Positions 50,902 to 61,076 are shown, numbered from the stretch's first letter. The stretch is DNA of 64,000 bases from CAVSVP01 sp963731125 (GCA_963731125.1 CAVSVP010000023.1:124001-188000); one strand, 5' to 3'. The notes: a model not told the origin generated them from the letters alone. Numbers and translations are program-made.

Positions 50902-53900
50902 GTGAGCATCAACTCTGGGATTGGTTCCACCATGGGTCGAATTGCCATGGATTTGCAGTGGGTTGGCCGTCCCGCCTTATTCGCTTTTGCCTTTTGCTTG
51001 CTCACTCCCAGTGTCAACGCACAGGATCTTTGCCGGGATCCAGTGGGGAGGTTCGCGGGCATCGAAGGTGAGGTCGATGTCCAGGACAGAGACGGAAGCC
51101 GGCGTGCTGCGCAACTTGGCTCTCAGCTGTGTGAAGGCGACACGATATATGTGGGAGACCGCAGTCGAGCGGCTGTCCAGTTGATTAACAACGTGGTGTT
51201 GCGCATCGACCAAAATACAGCTATTCGCCTCGTGAATATTACGGGTGGAACTGAGCAGCAGTCTTGGATTGAGCTTGTCAGTGGCGCCATCGAATCTTTC
51301 AGCCATAAGCCTTGGCTGTTAAGGGTGACTACACCCCACCTCAAAGGGGATATCGACGGCACAGAGTTTTATGTCCAAGTGGAAGATGGACGTTCGCTGT
51401 TCATTGTGTTGGAAGGCCGCGTGCTGGTTTCAAACGATAAGGGCCGTCTCACGATTGTCTCGGGTCAGGCCGCCACCGCGGAAGCCGGCAAGGCTCCTGT
51501 GCTACATACCGTTGTTCGCCCGCGAGATGCAGTGCAGTGGGCCTTGTACTACCCGCCCGTCCTCTATCTTCGCCCCGATGAATTGCCGCCCGGACCAGGC
51601 TGGCGAGGGATGGTTCGGCAATCCTTCGAGTTTTACCTGAGCGGGGACCTCCAGAAAGCGTTCGAGAGTATCGCGACCGTTCCGGAGACGGTCCGCGACC
51701 CGCGCTTTTATGCCTATCGCGCCGCACTGCTGCTTGCCGTGGGCCGTGTGGATGAGGCTAATGCGGATATCGGGCGGGCGCTGAGCTTGGCCCCGAACGA
51801 CAGCAATGCCTTGGCGCTGCAATCGATCATTGCCGTGGTGCAGAATGAGAAGGACAAAGCGCTCCGGATCGCAACGCGCGCCGTTGACGCGGCTCCTGAC
51901 TCCGCCACGGCATTGATCGCCCTGTCCTATGCTCAGCAGGCCGGATTTGACCTCGAAGACGCACGCACAAGTCTTGAAAAAGCGGTGCAACTCGACCCTA
52001 AAAATGCCCTGGCGTGGGCGCGGTTGGCAGAGCTTTGGTCGTCGTTCGGCCGTCTCGATCAAGCCCTCAAAGCGGCACAGCAGGCGGTAGTTCTGGAGCC
52101 CAATCTCTCACGGACACAGGCAGTGCTGGGTTTCGTCTATCTGACGCAGGTCAAGACGACACGGGCCAAGGAGGCCTTTGCCAAAGCGATTGCGCTGGAT
52201 CAGGCGGCTCCCCTCCCAAGGCTGGGGCTCGGGCTGGCCAAGATCCGGGAGGGCGATCTGCATGAGGGAAGCCGAGAGATCGAGATTGCCGCGAGCCTGG
52301 ACCCCAATAACTCCATTGTTCGCAGCTATCTGGGCAAGGCCTACTATGAAGAGAAACGCATACCGTTGGATGAGCGCGAGTATGCTATTGCCAAGGAACT
52401 GGATCCCAGGGATCCCACCCCATGGTTCTACGATGCGATCGCGAAACAGACGACGAACCGGCCGGTGGAGGCTCTGCATGACCTGGAAAAATCCATCGAA
52501 TTGAACAACGACCGCGCGGCCTACCGGTCACGTCTGCTGCTCGATTCGGACCTGGCGGCACGCAGCGCAAGCATTGGTCGGATTTACAGTAATCTGGGCT
52601 TCCAGCAGCTTGCCCAAGTGGAAGGTTGGAAGTCGGTCAACACCGATCCAACAAACTTTTCTGCCCATAGGCTTCTGGCCGATACCTACGCAGTTTTGCC
52701 TCGTCACGAGATCGCCCGGGTCAGCGAGCTGCTCCAGTCTCAGCTGCTGCAGCCTCTCAACATGACGCCCATTCAGACCCACTTCGCCGAGAGTAACCTG
52801 TTCCTTATCGGCGCCCAAGGACCTGCGGCCCTCACTTTCAATGAGTTTAACCCCATTTTTAACCGAGATGGGGTAGCACTCCAGGCGAACAGTCTTGCCG
52901 GTGAAAATAGCACGTATACTGGCGAAGGTATCCTTTCCGGTATCTATAAAAACGCGTCCTTCAGCCTTGGCGGATTTCACTTTACGACAGATGGATTTCG
53001 AGAAAACGCTGACCAAAGGGATGATATCACTAATGCGTTTGTACAATTGGAACTCTCCTATAAAACCAGCATTCAAGCGGAATATCGATACAGAAATGCC
53101 GAACACGGCGATCTTCAGCAACGATTCTTTCCGGAAGACTTCTTCTCTGGCCTGAGAGACGAGCTAGAGAGTAACACCTTCCGCCTGGGTGGACGGCATG
53201 CCTTTTTGCCGGATTCTATTCTCCTCGGCTCATTCATTTATCAAGATAGAGATGTTCGGGTGAGAATCAATGACTTCCCCGAGCCTGATAGCTTCGCCGA
53301 CTTGAAGTTTCCAGAAAACGCTTTCAGCGTCGAGCTCCAGCACATGTTCCGCTCGCGGTACCTTAATCTGCAGACCGGTGCCGGATACTTCAATTTAGAT
53401 AGCAAGGAGGACGCGACGCTCAGGTTTTCCGGATCTGATCCGATCGAGATCCAGTCGGTGACCAACCTGGATCGCCAACACTTCAACGCATACGCGTACG
53501 CAAACGTCGACCTCCTGAAGAACGTGACCGCCACACTGGGGCTCAGTGTTGACTCCCTGAGCGGCGATGAGGATGTCGATAAGGACCAGGTTAACCCGAA
53601 GTTCGGGACCATCTGGACTCCGTTCGCGGGCACCACCTTTCGCGCGGCACTGTTCAGGACCCTGAAGAGAACGCTGATCAACGACCAGACGCTGGAGCCG
53701 ACCCAGGTGGCCGGTTTCAATCAGCTCTTCGATGATTCCGATCAGACCGAGGCATGGCACTATGGGGGGGCTATCGATCAGAAATTAACAGAGAAGCTAT
53801 TCGCAGGCGTGGAAGTGTCTAAGAGAGATCTGACGGTGCCATTTTTCGGTGTGTCAGATGATGGTGCAAACTTGGTAAGCCGCAAAGCGAATTGGGACGA

Positions 53901-54336
53901 GTATTTAGGCCGTGCTTACTTGTTCTGGACACCGCATCCACGGCTGGCGCTCAGAGCGGACTATAGGTTTGAGCGCTTTGCCAGGGATAAGCGATTCGCG
54001 GGGGGAGTCAGGGAATTGGATACGCACCGGTTCCTTATGGGCATGAACTGGTTCGACCCTTCCGGCTTAAGTGCCTCCTTGACGTCCACGTACTGGCATC
54101 AAGACGGCACGTTTGAGGGATTCTTCGATCACACCGCTGTTCGGTCCGGTCGCGATGACTTCTGGACCGTCGATGCGGCGGTCGGTTACCGTCTGCCGAA
54201 GCGGTATGGGTTCCTCTCTGTTGGAGCGACAAATCTCTTCGACGAGAGGTTCAAGTTCTTCGAGATCGACGTGGATAACCCAACGATTCAACCGGTCAGG
54301 ACGTTTTTTATGGAACTCACACTGGCGTTTCCGTAG
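50902..54336 (+). CDS. FecR-TPR-beta-barrel outer-membrane fusion protein
   Basis: A 1,144-residue exported protein with a rare domain order. A signal peptide (ALFAFAFCLLTPSVNAQ) ends near residue 41. Residues about 50-195 are FecR-like (GIEGEVDV, GDTIYVGDRSRAAVQLINNV, TPHLKGDIDGTEFYV). About 250-620 are TPR repeats (such as GRVDEANADIGRALSLAPND and DLEDARTSLEKAVQLDPKNA). About 650-1144 form an amphipathic-strand barrel like TonB-dependent receptors, ending VRTFFMELTLAFP, but no plug domain or TonB box is seen. The start could be GTG 50902, ATG 50935 or ATG 50947. A secreted cysteine-rich protein follows. It may export, anchor or sense a ligand; function is unknown. Transposase debris flanks both sides. 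Confidence 0.78.
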   Translation: MSINSGIGSTMGRIAMDLQWVGRPALFAFAFCLLTPSVNAQDLCRDPVGRFAGIEGEVDVQDRDGSRRAAQLGSQLCEGDTIYVGDRSRAAVQLINNVVLRIDQNTAIRLVNITGGTEQQSWIELVSGAIESFSHKPWLLRVTTPHLKGDIDGTEFYVQVEDGRSLFIVLEGRVLVSNDKGRLTIVSGQAATAEAGKAPVLHTVVRPRDAVQWALYYPPVLYLRPDELPPGPGWRGMVRQSFEFYLSGDLQKAFESIATVPETVRDPRFYAYRAALLLAVGRVDEANADIGRALSLAPNDSNALALQSIIAVVQNEKDKALRIATRAVDAAPDSATALIALSYAQQAGFDLEDARTSLEKAVQLDPKNALAWARLAELWSSFGRLDQALKAAQQAVVLEPNLSRTQAVLGFVYLTQVKTTRAKEAFAKAIALDQAAPLPRLGLGLAKIREGDLHEGSREIEIAASLDPNNSIVRSYLGKAYYEEKRIPLDEREYAIAKELDPRDPTPWFYDAIAKQTTNRPVEALHDLEKSIELNNDRAAYRSRLLLDSDLAARSASIGRIYSNLGFQQLAQVEGWKSVNTDPTNFSAHRLLADTYAVLPRHEIARVSELLQSQLLQPLNMTPIQTHFAESNLFLIGAQGPAALTFNEFNPIFNRDGVALQANSLAGENSTYTGEGILSGIYKNASFSLGGFHFTTDGFRENADQRDDITNAFVQLELSYKTSIQAEYRYRNAEHGDLQQRFFPEDFFSGLRDELESNTFRLGGRHAFLPDSILLGSFIYQDRDVRVRINDFPEPDSFADLKFPENAFSVELQHMFRSRYLNLQTGAGYFNLDSKEDATLRFSGSDPIEIQSVTNLDRQHFNAYAYANVDLLKNVTATLGLSVDSLSGDEDVDKDQVNPKFGTIWTPFAGTTFRAALFRTLKRTLINDQTLEPTQVAGFNQLFDDSDQTEAWHYGGAIDQKLTEKLFAGVEVSKRDLTVPFFGVSDDGANLVSRKANWDEYLGRAYLFWTPHPRLALRADYRFERFARDKRFAGGVRELDTHRFLMGMNWFDPSGLSASLTSTYWHQDGTFEGFFDHTAVRSGRDDFWTVDAAVGYRLPKRYGFLSVGATNLFDERFKFFEIDVDNPTIQPVRTFFMELTLAFP

Positions 54337-54432
54337 GATTGGGGCTCTGTCCGCTGCGGGGTGCTCAGCGCATCCGGGTTCGGCAAGGCCTTCCCGACAA
54401 TGAAGGCCACTCCTACAATGGAGGAGAATGTC

Positions 54433-54996
54433 ATGTTCAAGAGAGTCAAAACGATCGGCTTACTGGGCGTCGGCCTGCTCGCAATGCTTGGAACCAAGGC
54501 CGAGGCGCACTATGTGTATGCAAACGGTCGGTGGTACTATCATAGCGTTGGTTGTGAGGTGGAAATCGGGTCTTTGCCAAATCCCCGGGATGACGTGATC
54601 GTCAAATGCGCCGTGACCACGGTCGAGGTGGAAGCGAAGTGTTCAAACGGGTCTATAACAGACCCCTTATCGATCGAGGTACTCCTCACTGACCAGGAGG
54701 AATTAGAAGCAGGGCAGACGGAGGTGGAAGTGATCGTCGATGATGACTCTCTTCGGTCCAACTCTTCTATTGTAAGCGAGTGTGGAGGCATCGCGGATGA
54801 CGTTCTGATCCGTAGCATGGCATCAACGGTCACTATTCAGTGTGTCGGTCCGAGCGCAACATGTGGTCTGCTCTCCCTGGTGCCGACGAGTATCGCGGTG
54901 GCCGCGTGCACGCTTCCATCGGCGTGCACTCTCAACATATGCGAGGATGACGATCGTGAGTATAGCTGCAGCAGCATTGTAACGCACGTCAATTGA
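54433..54996 (+). CDS. Secreted cysteine-rich protein of unknown function
   Basis: A 187-residue protein from the ATG at 54433, which follows an ATGGAGGAGAATGTC ribosome site; the frame opens at 54361 without one. The signal peptide is MFKRVKTIGLLGVGLLAMLG ending TKAEA, leaving a mature protein that begins HYVYANGRWYYHSVGC. It has ten cysteines, an even number that suggests disulfides in the periplasm or outside. Strand-rich, acidic (EVEVIVDDDS, NICEDDDREY). It lies 96 bp after the FecR-TPR-barrel gene and is probably its substrate, partner or surface ligand (inference). No homologous family is recognised. Confidence 0.65.
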   Translation: MFKRVKTIGLLGVGLLAMLGTKAEAHYVYANGRWYYHSVGCEVEIGSLPNPRDDVIVKCAVTTVEVEAKCSNGSITDPLSIEVLLTDQEELEAGQTEVEVIVDDDSLRSNSSIVSECGGIADDVLIRSMASTVTIQCVGPSATCGLLSLVPTSIAVAACTLPSACTLNICEDDDREYSCSSIVTHVN

Positions 54997-55120
54997 AACG
55001 CCGCCCAGCGTGTTGGACAGGGGCGTCCGAGCACTGCGGGTGGCAATCCTGAGAATCCGCCTGACGACGCGAGCGCCGCCAGGCTTGATTGATCGTACCA
55101 AGGAAGATGGAGTCTGAGTG

Positions 55121-56516
55121 AATTTTTCTCTTTATAACGGATTCTGTTGATGATGTCTCAGGCCGTTCATAGAGCCTGAGACGAGTAAATTCTCCAACCA
55201 GTGTTCGGCATAGCGTTTGCCGTTGAGGCGTTCGGCCGGACAGCGTTGCCCGTGATACCGCTTCACCGTAGCCGGTGAGGAGGGGCAGAAGTTCCACAAC
55301 AACGCCAGCGTACGCACGCGTAACTCGGCGGAGGCCACGGTGCCGTGAAAATACTGGGCATTAAAGCAGGCCCGATCGAGGAACTTGATTAATCGATCCA
55401 CCAAATTACTCGTCCGATGGGCGCACTCATGATCGTAGCTGCGGCTGAACGAGGCCCGCTTGGCGCACAGCTCCAGCGTATGAGTTTTCATTGGTGAGGC
55501 CGGCAGCGTGCGCTCTGCCCATTCCCGCAGCCGCCGTAGGCGTTGGGCAAAGCCGGCCTTGGTGGGAGCCCGGTAAGCATGCCAGACTTGGTTACCCACT
55601 GACGCAAAGACCTCGGTCAGCGCTTTGGTAGCCCGATGGCGGATTTTCAAAAAGGCATGGAGAAAGCATAAGATGACGGTAATGGTGGGAAACAGCGCCT
55701 GCCATGCCCCTTGCGTCGCCGGCCAACCGTCGGTGTTGACCGTCTCAGGTGCGTAGTCGGGCTTCAGCACCCGGGCTTCCTCGGCAAACACGCCATAGGC
55801 TTGTGTCAATGCCGCTTCCGAAGCTGTCTCGACTACCGACGCCCCCAGTATGCACCCCTCACCGGCGGTCGTCGCCAGATAGATTTTCTTACCGTCTAAA
55901 CGGCTGTGCTTCTCATCGGCGACCAGGTCTTGAGGTAACCGCTCCGGCACGTTGACCGTCGTGCCAACCACACTGAACCGCCCCAGACTCTGCGCCAGCC
56001 GGTACCAATACATCGCATCACGCCCAAACACATAGGCCAGCGCCCAACAGGGAACATGAAAACGCATTAAAAACACCGCCTTTTCCACCTCCGCCACCGT
56101 TGCCCTCAGATACGGCATTAGAAACGCCGGAGCTACCGTAAACACCTCACCGCTCGCCCGCAGTCGAACGCGTCGGCAACGCTGTCCTTGTTTGCGCGAT
56201 GCGCTCGTAAACCCATAGTACACATATCCTTGTTCCCATCCCCCAGGGAATAACTCCGGATGCTGTTCATACACCTCAGCCAGTTGCTCTCTCGCAAACG
56301 CGCCATCACCGAGAAACCGCTCGTAGTCTGCTTCGGCTATCGGCAATCGCATCGTTCGATAGCCTTTTGCCGAGGGATGCGCTACCGTACTCATGGCTGC
56401 CTCCGGGTGTCGTGATACGGGGTTGGGTCGTGCTAACCCACAACATCCCGCATTCGGAGACAGCTGGCAACGCCAATCTAGCTCGTCAACAGAAACCGTT
56501 ATAAAGAGGAATTTTT
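55121..56516 (-). mobile_element. Complete IS of unassigned family
   Basis: About 1.4 kb with inverted ends (AATTTTTCTCTTTATAACGG at 55121 and the complement of AAAATTCCTCTTTATAACGG at about 56497-56516). It contains one full-length transposase. The same end is found on the truncated element at 45407. Confidence 0.82.
55132..56394 (-). CDS. Transposase, full-length copy
   Basis: A 420-residue DDE-type transposase, family not assigned. Conserved text: EKHSRLDGKKIYLATTAGEG (likely first Asp), ETVNTDGWPATQGAWQALFP (second Asp), CFLHAFLKIRHRATKALTEV and CPAERLNGKRYAEHWLENLL (possible Glu). The helical VILCFLHAFLKIR segment recalls IS256/MULE-like enzymes. A GGAGG site precedes the ATG. Its last residues are encoded by the terminal repeat. 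Confidence 0.82.
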   Translation of the reverse strand: MSTVAHPSAKGYRTMRLPIAEADYERFLGDGAFAREQLAEVYEQHPELFPGGWEQGYVYYGFTSASRKQGQRCRRVRLRASGEVFTVAPAFLMPYLRATVAEVEKAVFLMRFHVPCWALAYVFGRDAMYWYRLAQSLGRFSVVGTTVNVPERLPQDLVADEKHSRLDGKKIYLATTAGEGCILGASVVETASEAALTQAYGVFAEEARVLKPDYAPETVNTDGWPATQGAWQALFPTITVILCFLHAFLKIRHRATKALTEVFASVGNQVWHAYRAPTKAGFAQRLRRLREWAERTLPASPMKTHTLELCAKRASFSRSYDHECAHRTSNLVDRLIKFLDRACFNAQYFHGTVASAELRVRTLALLWNFCPSSPATVKRYHGQRCPAERLNGKRYAEHWLENLLVSGSMNGLRHHQQNPL

Positions 56517-56578
56517 AACGTTGATAGATAGAGTATACTATTAAAGGTGGGTACTTTAGCCGAAGGCATCTTAAATAG

Positions 56579-56613
56579 GTGGGTTAGGCGTACTGGTTAC
56601 ACCGTAACCCACC
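56579..56613. promoter_or_regulatory. Hairpin upstream of the GGDEF-EAL gene
   Basis: GGTGGGTTA and TAACCCACC form a 9-bp stem with a 17-base loop, 22 bp before the start codon. It could hide the ribosome site or be a leftover terminator. There is no poly-T run. Confidence 0.3.
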
Positions 56614-56635
56614 GATCTGACACCTGGGTATAGGG

Positions 56636-59209
56636 ATGTTTCCAGTTTCCATACGTTATGGAATCCCTCTCCTTATTATCGTGTTCACGGCCATCTTCGC
56701 GGCGTACACAGTGCAAAAGGAATGGCGTGCGGCGGAAGCCTTTGTCCGGGGAGAGGCTGTTTCGGACATGCTAGACCGCATGACATTGCTCCAAAAACGG
56801 TTTAGCTACGCTTTAGGTCATGAAGAACACGAGCGTATTATACAAGAGATGTCGCTTCTCAGCAGCGGACCGGAACCACAGATTGCGATGCTGGTCGATG
56901 ATGCGGCCATTGTGCTCAGTGCGACGAATAGGGAATGGGTCGGTCGATTGGTAACGGAGGTGGCACGCGCGCAATGGCCGAACTGGTTAGGTGAGCCGCT
57001 GGAAGCAATCGTTGATCGGGTACGAGCGCAGTTGACTGGTGAACTGTACCTCGCTGCTGCCGGTCGCTACGTATTGGGAATATATCCGGTTATGTTGAAT
57101 ACCCGCGCCAGCTTGTTTTCAGCGGAGCGGGTGTATGTGTTGCTTGTGCAAAGAGACCTCTCTCGCCAGCTCGCCCACGCCCGACGCACGGTCGGGGAAC
57201 ATTGGATGGAGATGAGCGGCGTGCTCACTGGCTTAGCCGTAATTCTGGGAATCCTGATGCATCTCTTAGTAACGCGCCGACTTAACACCTTATTGAAGGT
57301 GACGCAGCGATTCACCGCTGGCAACCTGGAGGCGCGCTCGAAGCTGCGTGGGACAGATGAGGTCGCCATCTTAGGCCGGGCCTTTGACCGCATGGCGGAG
57401 CAAGTTGCGGATATCCAAAGGCAGCTTGAGCACCGCGTGCAGCAAAGGACGGTGGAGCTTGGCAAAACGGTCTCCGAATTGCAAAAGGAGATCGTGGAAC
57501 GCCGGCGTGCTGAGGAAACACTTTTCGACGAGAAGGAACGAATTCGGGTCACTTTGGCATCCCTAGGCGATGCCGTTATTACTACCGATGTCGCCGGTCG
57601 TGTCGACTACCTGAATCCGAGCGCCGAGCGACTAACGGGCTGGTCGAAAGACGAGGTTGCCGGCCAACCCCTTTGTCAACTCTTCAATATCATTGACGAA
57701 AACTCGCGTGATCCAGTCGAGGATTGTATGCAACGGTGCTTCCAGGGTGGCCAGATCGTCAGTCTTGCAAATCATACGCTATTGATTTGCTGCGACGGGC
57801 AGGAGCGCTCAATTGACTATTCGGCGTCCCCGATCCACGACCACGAGGGTACGACGGTTGGAGCCGTGTTGGTCTTTCGCGATGTTACCGAGGCACGTCG
57901 AGTGGCGCGCCAATTGAGCTATCACGCCTCCCATGATGCGTTGACCGGACTCGTTAATCGTCGAGAGTTCGAGCGCCGATTGGAGCGTATTCTCGCCACA
58001 GCTGTGCCGGAGGAATCACACGCCGTCGTCTACCTGGATCTAGATCAGTTCAAGGTCGTCAACGACACGTGCGGGCACGTTGCAGGGGACGAGCTGTTGC
58101 GCCAGATCGGCGGCATTCTCGCTGCTCAGATGCGTAAACGGGATACGGTTGCGCGTCTAGGCGGCGACGAATTCGCGGCCCTGCTTGAACACTGTCAACA
58201 GGAACAGGTGCTGCGGATCGCCCATAAGGTGCGCGGAGCCTTACAGGATTTCCGTTTTGTATGGCAAGACCGACGCTTTACGGTAGGCGCCAGCATCGGC
58301 CTTGTGCCTATTGAACCGGGAGTCGATACGCTTGCCAGTGTCTTCAGGGCTGCGGATAGTGCGTGCTATGCGGCGAAAGAGCAAGGCCGCAACCGCGTAC
58401 ACGTCTATAAGCGCGATGACCAAGAGCTTGCTCAGCGTCACGGGGAGATGCAATGGGTGCTGCGCATTCAGGAAGCGTTAGCGGAGAGCCGATTTATACT
58501 GTTCTATCAACCGATCGTTCCGCTCGACCGGAGCGATCGACCCCATGGCGAGGTGCTCCTGCGTCTTCTCAGCCGCGACGGCAGCCTGATCCTACCTGGA
58601 ACCTTTATTCCCGCAGCGGAACGCTACAACCAGATGCAAGCCATCGATCGCTGGGTCATTCGTGCCGTTTTTGCCACATTGCGTGACCCAGACGCTATCC
58701 CGCCATCAGCCTGCGTTGCCATCAATATCTCCGGCCAATCCTTGGGCGACCGGCACTTTCTGGAATTCGTCGAGCAACAAATAGAGGAGAGGGCGGTTCC
58801 GATTGAGCGGATCTGCTTTGAGATCACCGAGACAGCCGCGATCAGCAATCTCAGCCACGCCATGCGCTTTTTCTCGGCTCTCAAACAGCGGGGTTGCTGC
58901 TTTGCACTAGACGATTTTGGCAGCGGCCTGTCTTCGTTCGCCTATCTAAAGTCTCTACCCGTCGACTTCTTGAAGATCGATGGCAGTTTTATCAAAGACA
59001 TGGCACAGAACCCCATCGACCGTGCCATGGTGGAGGCGATCCACCGAATCGGCCATGTGATGGGTATTAAAACGATTGCAGAATCTGTCGAGAACGCGTG
59101 CATCCTCTCACAACTTAGCGCGATTGGCGTGAACTATGCCCAAGGGTACGAAGTAGGAAAACCAAGACCGCTAGGAAAGATAGAGCAGCGCTGGGTTACT
59201 GCGATCTAA
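56636..59209 (+). CDS. HAMP-PAS-GGDEF-EAL c-di-GMP enzyme
   Basis: An 857-residue inner-membrane signalling protein. A first helix (IPLLIIVFTAIFAAYTV), a periplasmic sensor of about 170 residues and a second helix near 200-220 precede a HAMP domain, a coiled coil, a PAS domain (about 300-420), GGDEF (about 435-595) and EAL (about 615-850). The cyclase motif RLGGDEF is intact. The EAL motif reads EVL with its glutamate present, and DDFGSGLSS, KIDGSF and ESVE are kept, so both activities are possible. What it senses is unknown. It is a single gene behind the IS at 55-56.5 kb. Confidence 0.92.
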   Translation: MFPVSIRYGIPLLIIVFTAIFAAYTVQKEWRAAEAFVRGEAVSDMLDRMTLLQKRFSYALGHEEHERIIQEMSLLSSGPEPQIAMLVDDAAIVLSATNREWVGRLVTEVARAQWPNWLGEPLEAIVDRVRAQLTGELYLAAAGRYVLGIYPVMLNTRASLFSAERVYVLLVQRDLSRQLAHARRTVGEHWMEMSGVLTGLAVILGILMHLLVTRRLNTLLKVTQRFTAGNLEARSKLRGTDEVAILGRAFDRMAEQVADIQRQLEHRVQQRTVELGKTVSELQKEIVERRRAEETLFDEKERIRVTLASLGDAVITTDVAGRVDYLNPSAERLTGWSKDEVAGQPLCQLFNIIDENSRDPVEDCMQRCFQGGQIVSLANHTLLICCDGQERSIDYSASPIHDHEGTTVGAVLVFRDVTEARRVARQLSYHASHDALTGLVNRREFERRLERILATAVPEESHAVVYLDLDQFKVVNDTCGHVAGDELLRQIGGILAAQMRKRDTVARLGGDEFAALLEHCQQEQVLRIAHKVRGALQDFRFVWQDRRFTVGASIGLVPIEPGVDTLASVFRAADSACYAAKEQGRNRVHVYKRDDQELAQRHGEMQWVLRIQEALAESRFILFYQPIVPLDRSDRPHGEVLLRLLSRDGSLILPGTFIPAAERYNQMQAIDRWVIRAVFATLRDPDAIPPSACVAINISGQSLGDRHFLEFVEQQIEERAVPIERICFEITETAAISNLSHAMRFFSALKQRGCCFALDDFGSGLSSFAYLKSLPVDFLKIDGSFIKDMAQNPIDRAMVEAIHRIGHVMGIKTIAESVENACILSQLSAIGVNYAQGYEVGKPRPLGKIEQRWVTAI

Positions 59210-59225
59210 GCCCTCTATACCATAG

Positions 59226-60058
59226 TATGGCCTTTAGGCAGCATCGGTGCGAAAATGTACGGTAACGTATTGTTGGTGACCTGTGTCTATGTGAATCCGG
59301 CGCTGGATCAGTTCTGGCTGATTGACTACCGCATTTATGATCCTGAAGGTGGCGGTAAAAGCAAACTCGATCATGTGCACGAGATGCTCAGCAATATTGT
59401 GTACCAGAAACAACTGCCGTTTTATGCGGTGCTGATGGACACCTGGTACGCCGCCAAGCACCTGATGCGGTTTATCGAGACCTTACCGAAGGTCTACTAC
59501 TGCCCCTTGAAAGACAACCGGCAAGTCGATGATTCGGGGGGCTGCGTCCTTACCAACGTGTCGATGCGCTGACCTGGAAGCCGATGAATTGGCTCGCGGC
59601 AAGCGGATTAAGCTGAAGGGCTTTCCGAAAGACCACAAGGTGCGCCTGTTCCGGGCTCGTCACGACGACTCGTCGCGGCGGAGCACGCCGTAGCCGGGTG
59701 CCCTGGCAAGCCGGGTTGAGGTGTCTACCCACTACCCACCGTACGGATTGGGTCGTGACGAACGATCCGACTCAGGATTCCACCGAGGCGACACAACAGG
59801 CGTGTGGCTTGCATTGGAAAATTGAGCCGCTGCAGCACCGCGAAGGCAAGCAAGTCACCGGGCTGGAACGCTGCCAGTGCCGCAAGGCGCGCATTCAATG
59901 CAGTCACATCGGATGTGTTTTCCTCGTCTGGGTCCGACTCAAAGCGTTAGCCGCGCAAACAGGTCAAACCATCTATCCATTGAAACACAGCTTACTCGAT
60001 GACTACCTTACCCAGCAACTCAAACATCCGTCCCTCAAAATGAAGCTTGCGTAAGTCC
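59226..60058 (+). pseudogene. Decayed IS4-superfamily transposase (IS701-like)
   Basis: Frames 59255-59572 (YGNVLLVTCVYVNPALDQFW to YYCPLKDNRQVDDSGG) and 59698-60054 (TDWVVTNDPTQDSTEATQQA to LDDYLTQQLKHPSLKMKLA) belong to one transposase broken by at least two frameshifts. The 5' part is missing. The right end GCGTAAGTCCT (60047-60058) matches the end of the nested element at 39180-45406. Confidence 0.75.
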
Positions 60059-60105
60059 TATATTCTCTCACAGAGTATAGCCAACCTTATTTTGGATGCC
60101 TGCCA

Positions 60106-61056
60106 ATGAAGTGTGTCTATGCCGTTTTCCTGCAACGTTTGGCTCTGGCACTTGGTGCTGGACTGATGAGAGGGGCGACTGCATTTGCCCATAGCGATCA
60201 GCCGTTGACGCCCCATGATCTTTGGCTAAGTTTCAATGGTGACCCCTGGGTTTTGTTGGGTCTGGTTCTCTCAGGAGGGTTGTACTTTTTGGGCGTACGC
60301 CGCCTCTGGCAAGCGTCCAGTACAGGGGCCGGTATCCGCCAGTGGGAGGTCGTGGCCTTCTGGGTGGGTTGGTTTTTTCTATCGGTTGCCTTGGTATCGC
60401 CTCTTGATCTCCTCGGTGAGGTACTATTCTCGGTCCATATGATCCAGCATGAAGTGCTAATGCTTATTGCCGCGCCTCTGCTTGTGCTTGGCCGGCCGCT
60501 GGCCGCCTTTCTGTGGGCGTTGCCGCTATCATGGCGGCGTGTCATCGGAAGATCGGCAAAAGGGCGAGGATTACAAGGGACTTGGCGTGCCCTCATCTAT
60601 CCATGGGCCGCCTGGGCAATCCATGGGGCGGTCTTATGGATTTGGCATGCGCCAGGGTTTTTTCAAGCCGCGCTTGCCAGCGATCTCATTCACACGCTGC
60701 AACATGTGAGCTTTCTCTTCTCCGCCCTGCTCTTTTGGTGGGCGCTGGTCCGCGGACAGCAGGGGACTATAGGCTTTGGCGCCGCCATCCTTTATATCTT
60801 TACCACGGCCATTCATACCAGCCTCCTCGGCGCGCTCCTTACCTTTGCCCCGACTGTTTGGTTTCCGGCCTATGCAGAAACCACCCTTTCCTGGGGCTTA
60901 ACACCCCTCGAGGATCAGCAACTGGGCGGATTAATCATGTGGGTACCCGCGGGCTTAGTGTATATTTTCGCCGCACTCGCCTTTTTAGCCCTGTGCCTAC
61001 GCGAGTCGGAGGCGCGGGCACAAAAACGGGAAAGCTATGCGTTGGTTAAGCGGTAG
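60106..61056 (+). CDS. CtaG-type (caa3) cytochrome c oxidase assembly protein
   Basis: A 316-residue inner-membrane protein with about seven helices, of the caa3_CtaG (COX11-unrelated) family. Conserved histidine-rich motifs: HMIQHEVLMLIAAPLLVLGR, WHAPGFFQAALASDLIHTLQ and the FTTAIHTSLLGALLTFAP segment. Such proteins are linked to copper delivery and assembly of heme-copper oxidases. No oxidase genes are in the window. An N-terminal signal-like region precedes HSDQPLTPHDLW. The gene is flanked by transposase relics. Confidence 0.88.
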   Translation: MKCVYAVFLQRLALALGAGLMRGATAFAHSDQPLTPHDLWLSFNGDPWVLLGLVLSGGLYFLGVRRLWQASSTGAGIRQWEVVAFWVGWFFLSVALVSPLDLLGEVLFSVHMIQHEVLMLIAAPLLVLGRPLAAFLWALPLSWRRVIGRSAKGRGLQGTWRALIYPWAAWAIHGAVLWIWHAPGFFQAALASDLIHTLQHVSFLFSALLFWWALVRGQQGTIGFGAAILYIFTTAIHTSLLGALLTFAPTVWFPAYAETTLSWGLTPLEDQQLGGLIMWVPAGLVYIFAALAFLALCLRESEARAQKRESYALVKR

Positions 61057-61076
61057 CTCCATGGGTGGGAAAAAAA

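Noticed and set aside
50902..54336. Ordinary TonB-dependent siderophore receptor with FecI/FecR regulation
   Set aside because: No plug domain or TonB box, no sigma factor gene, and the FecR domain is within the exported protein itself.
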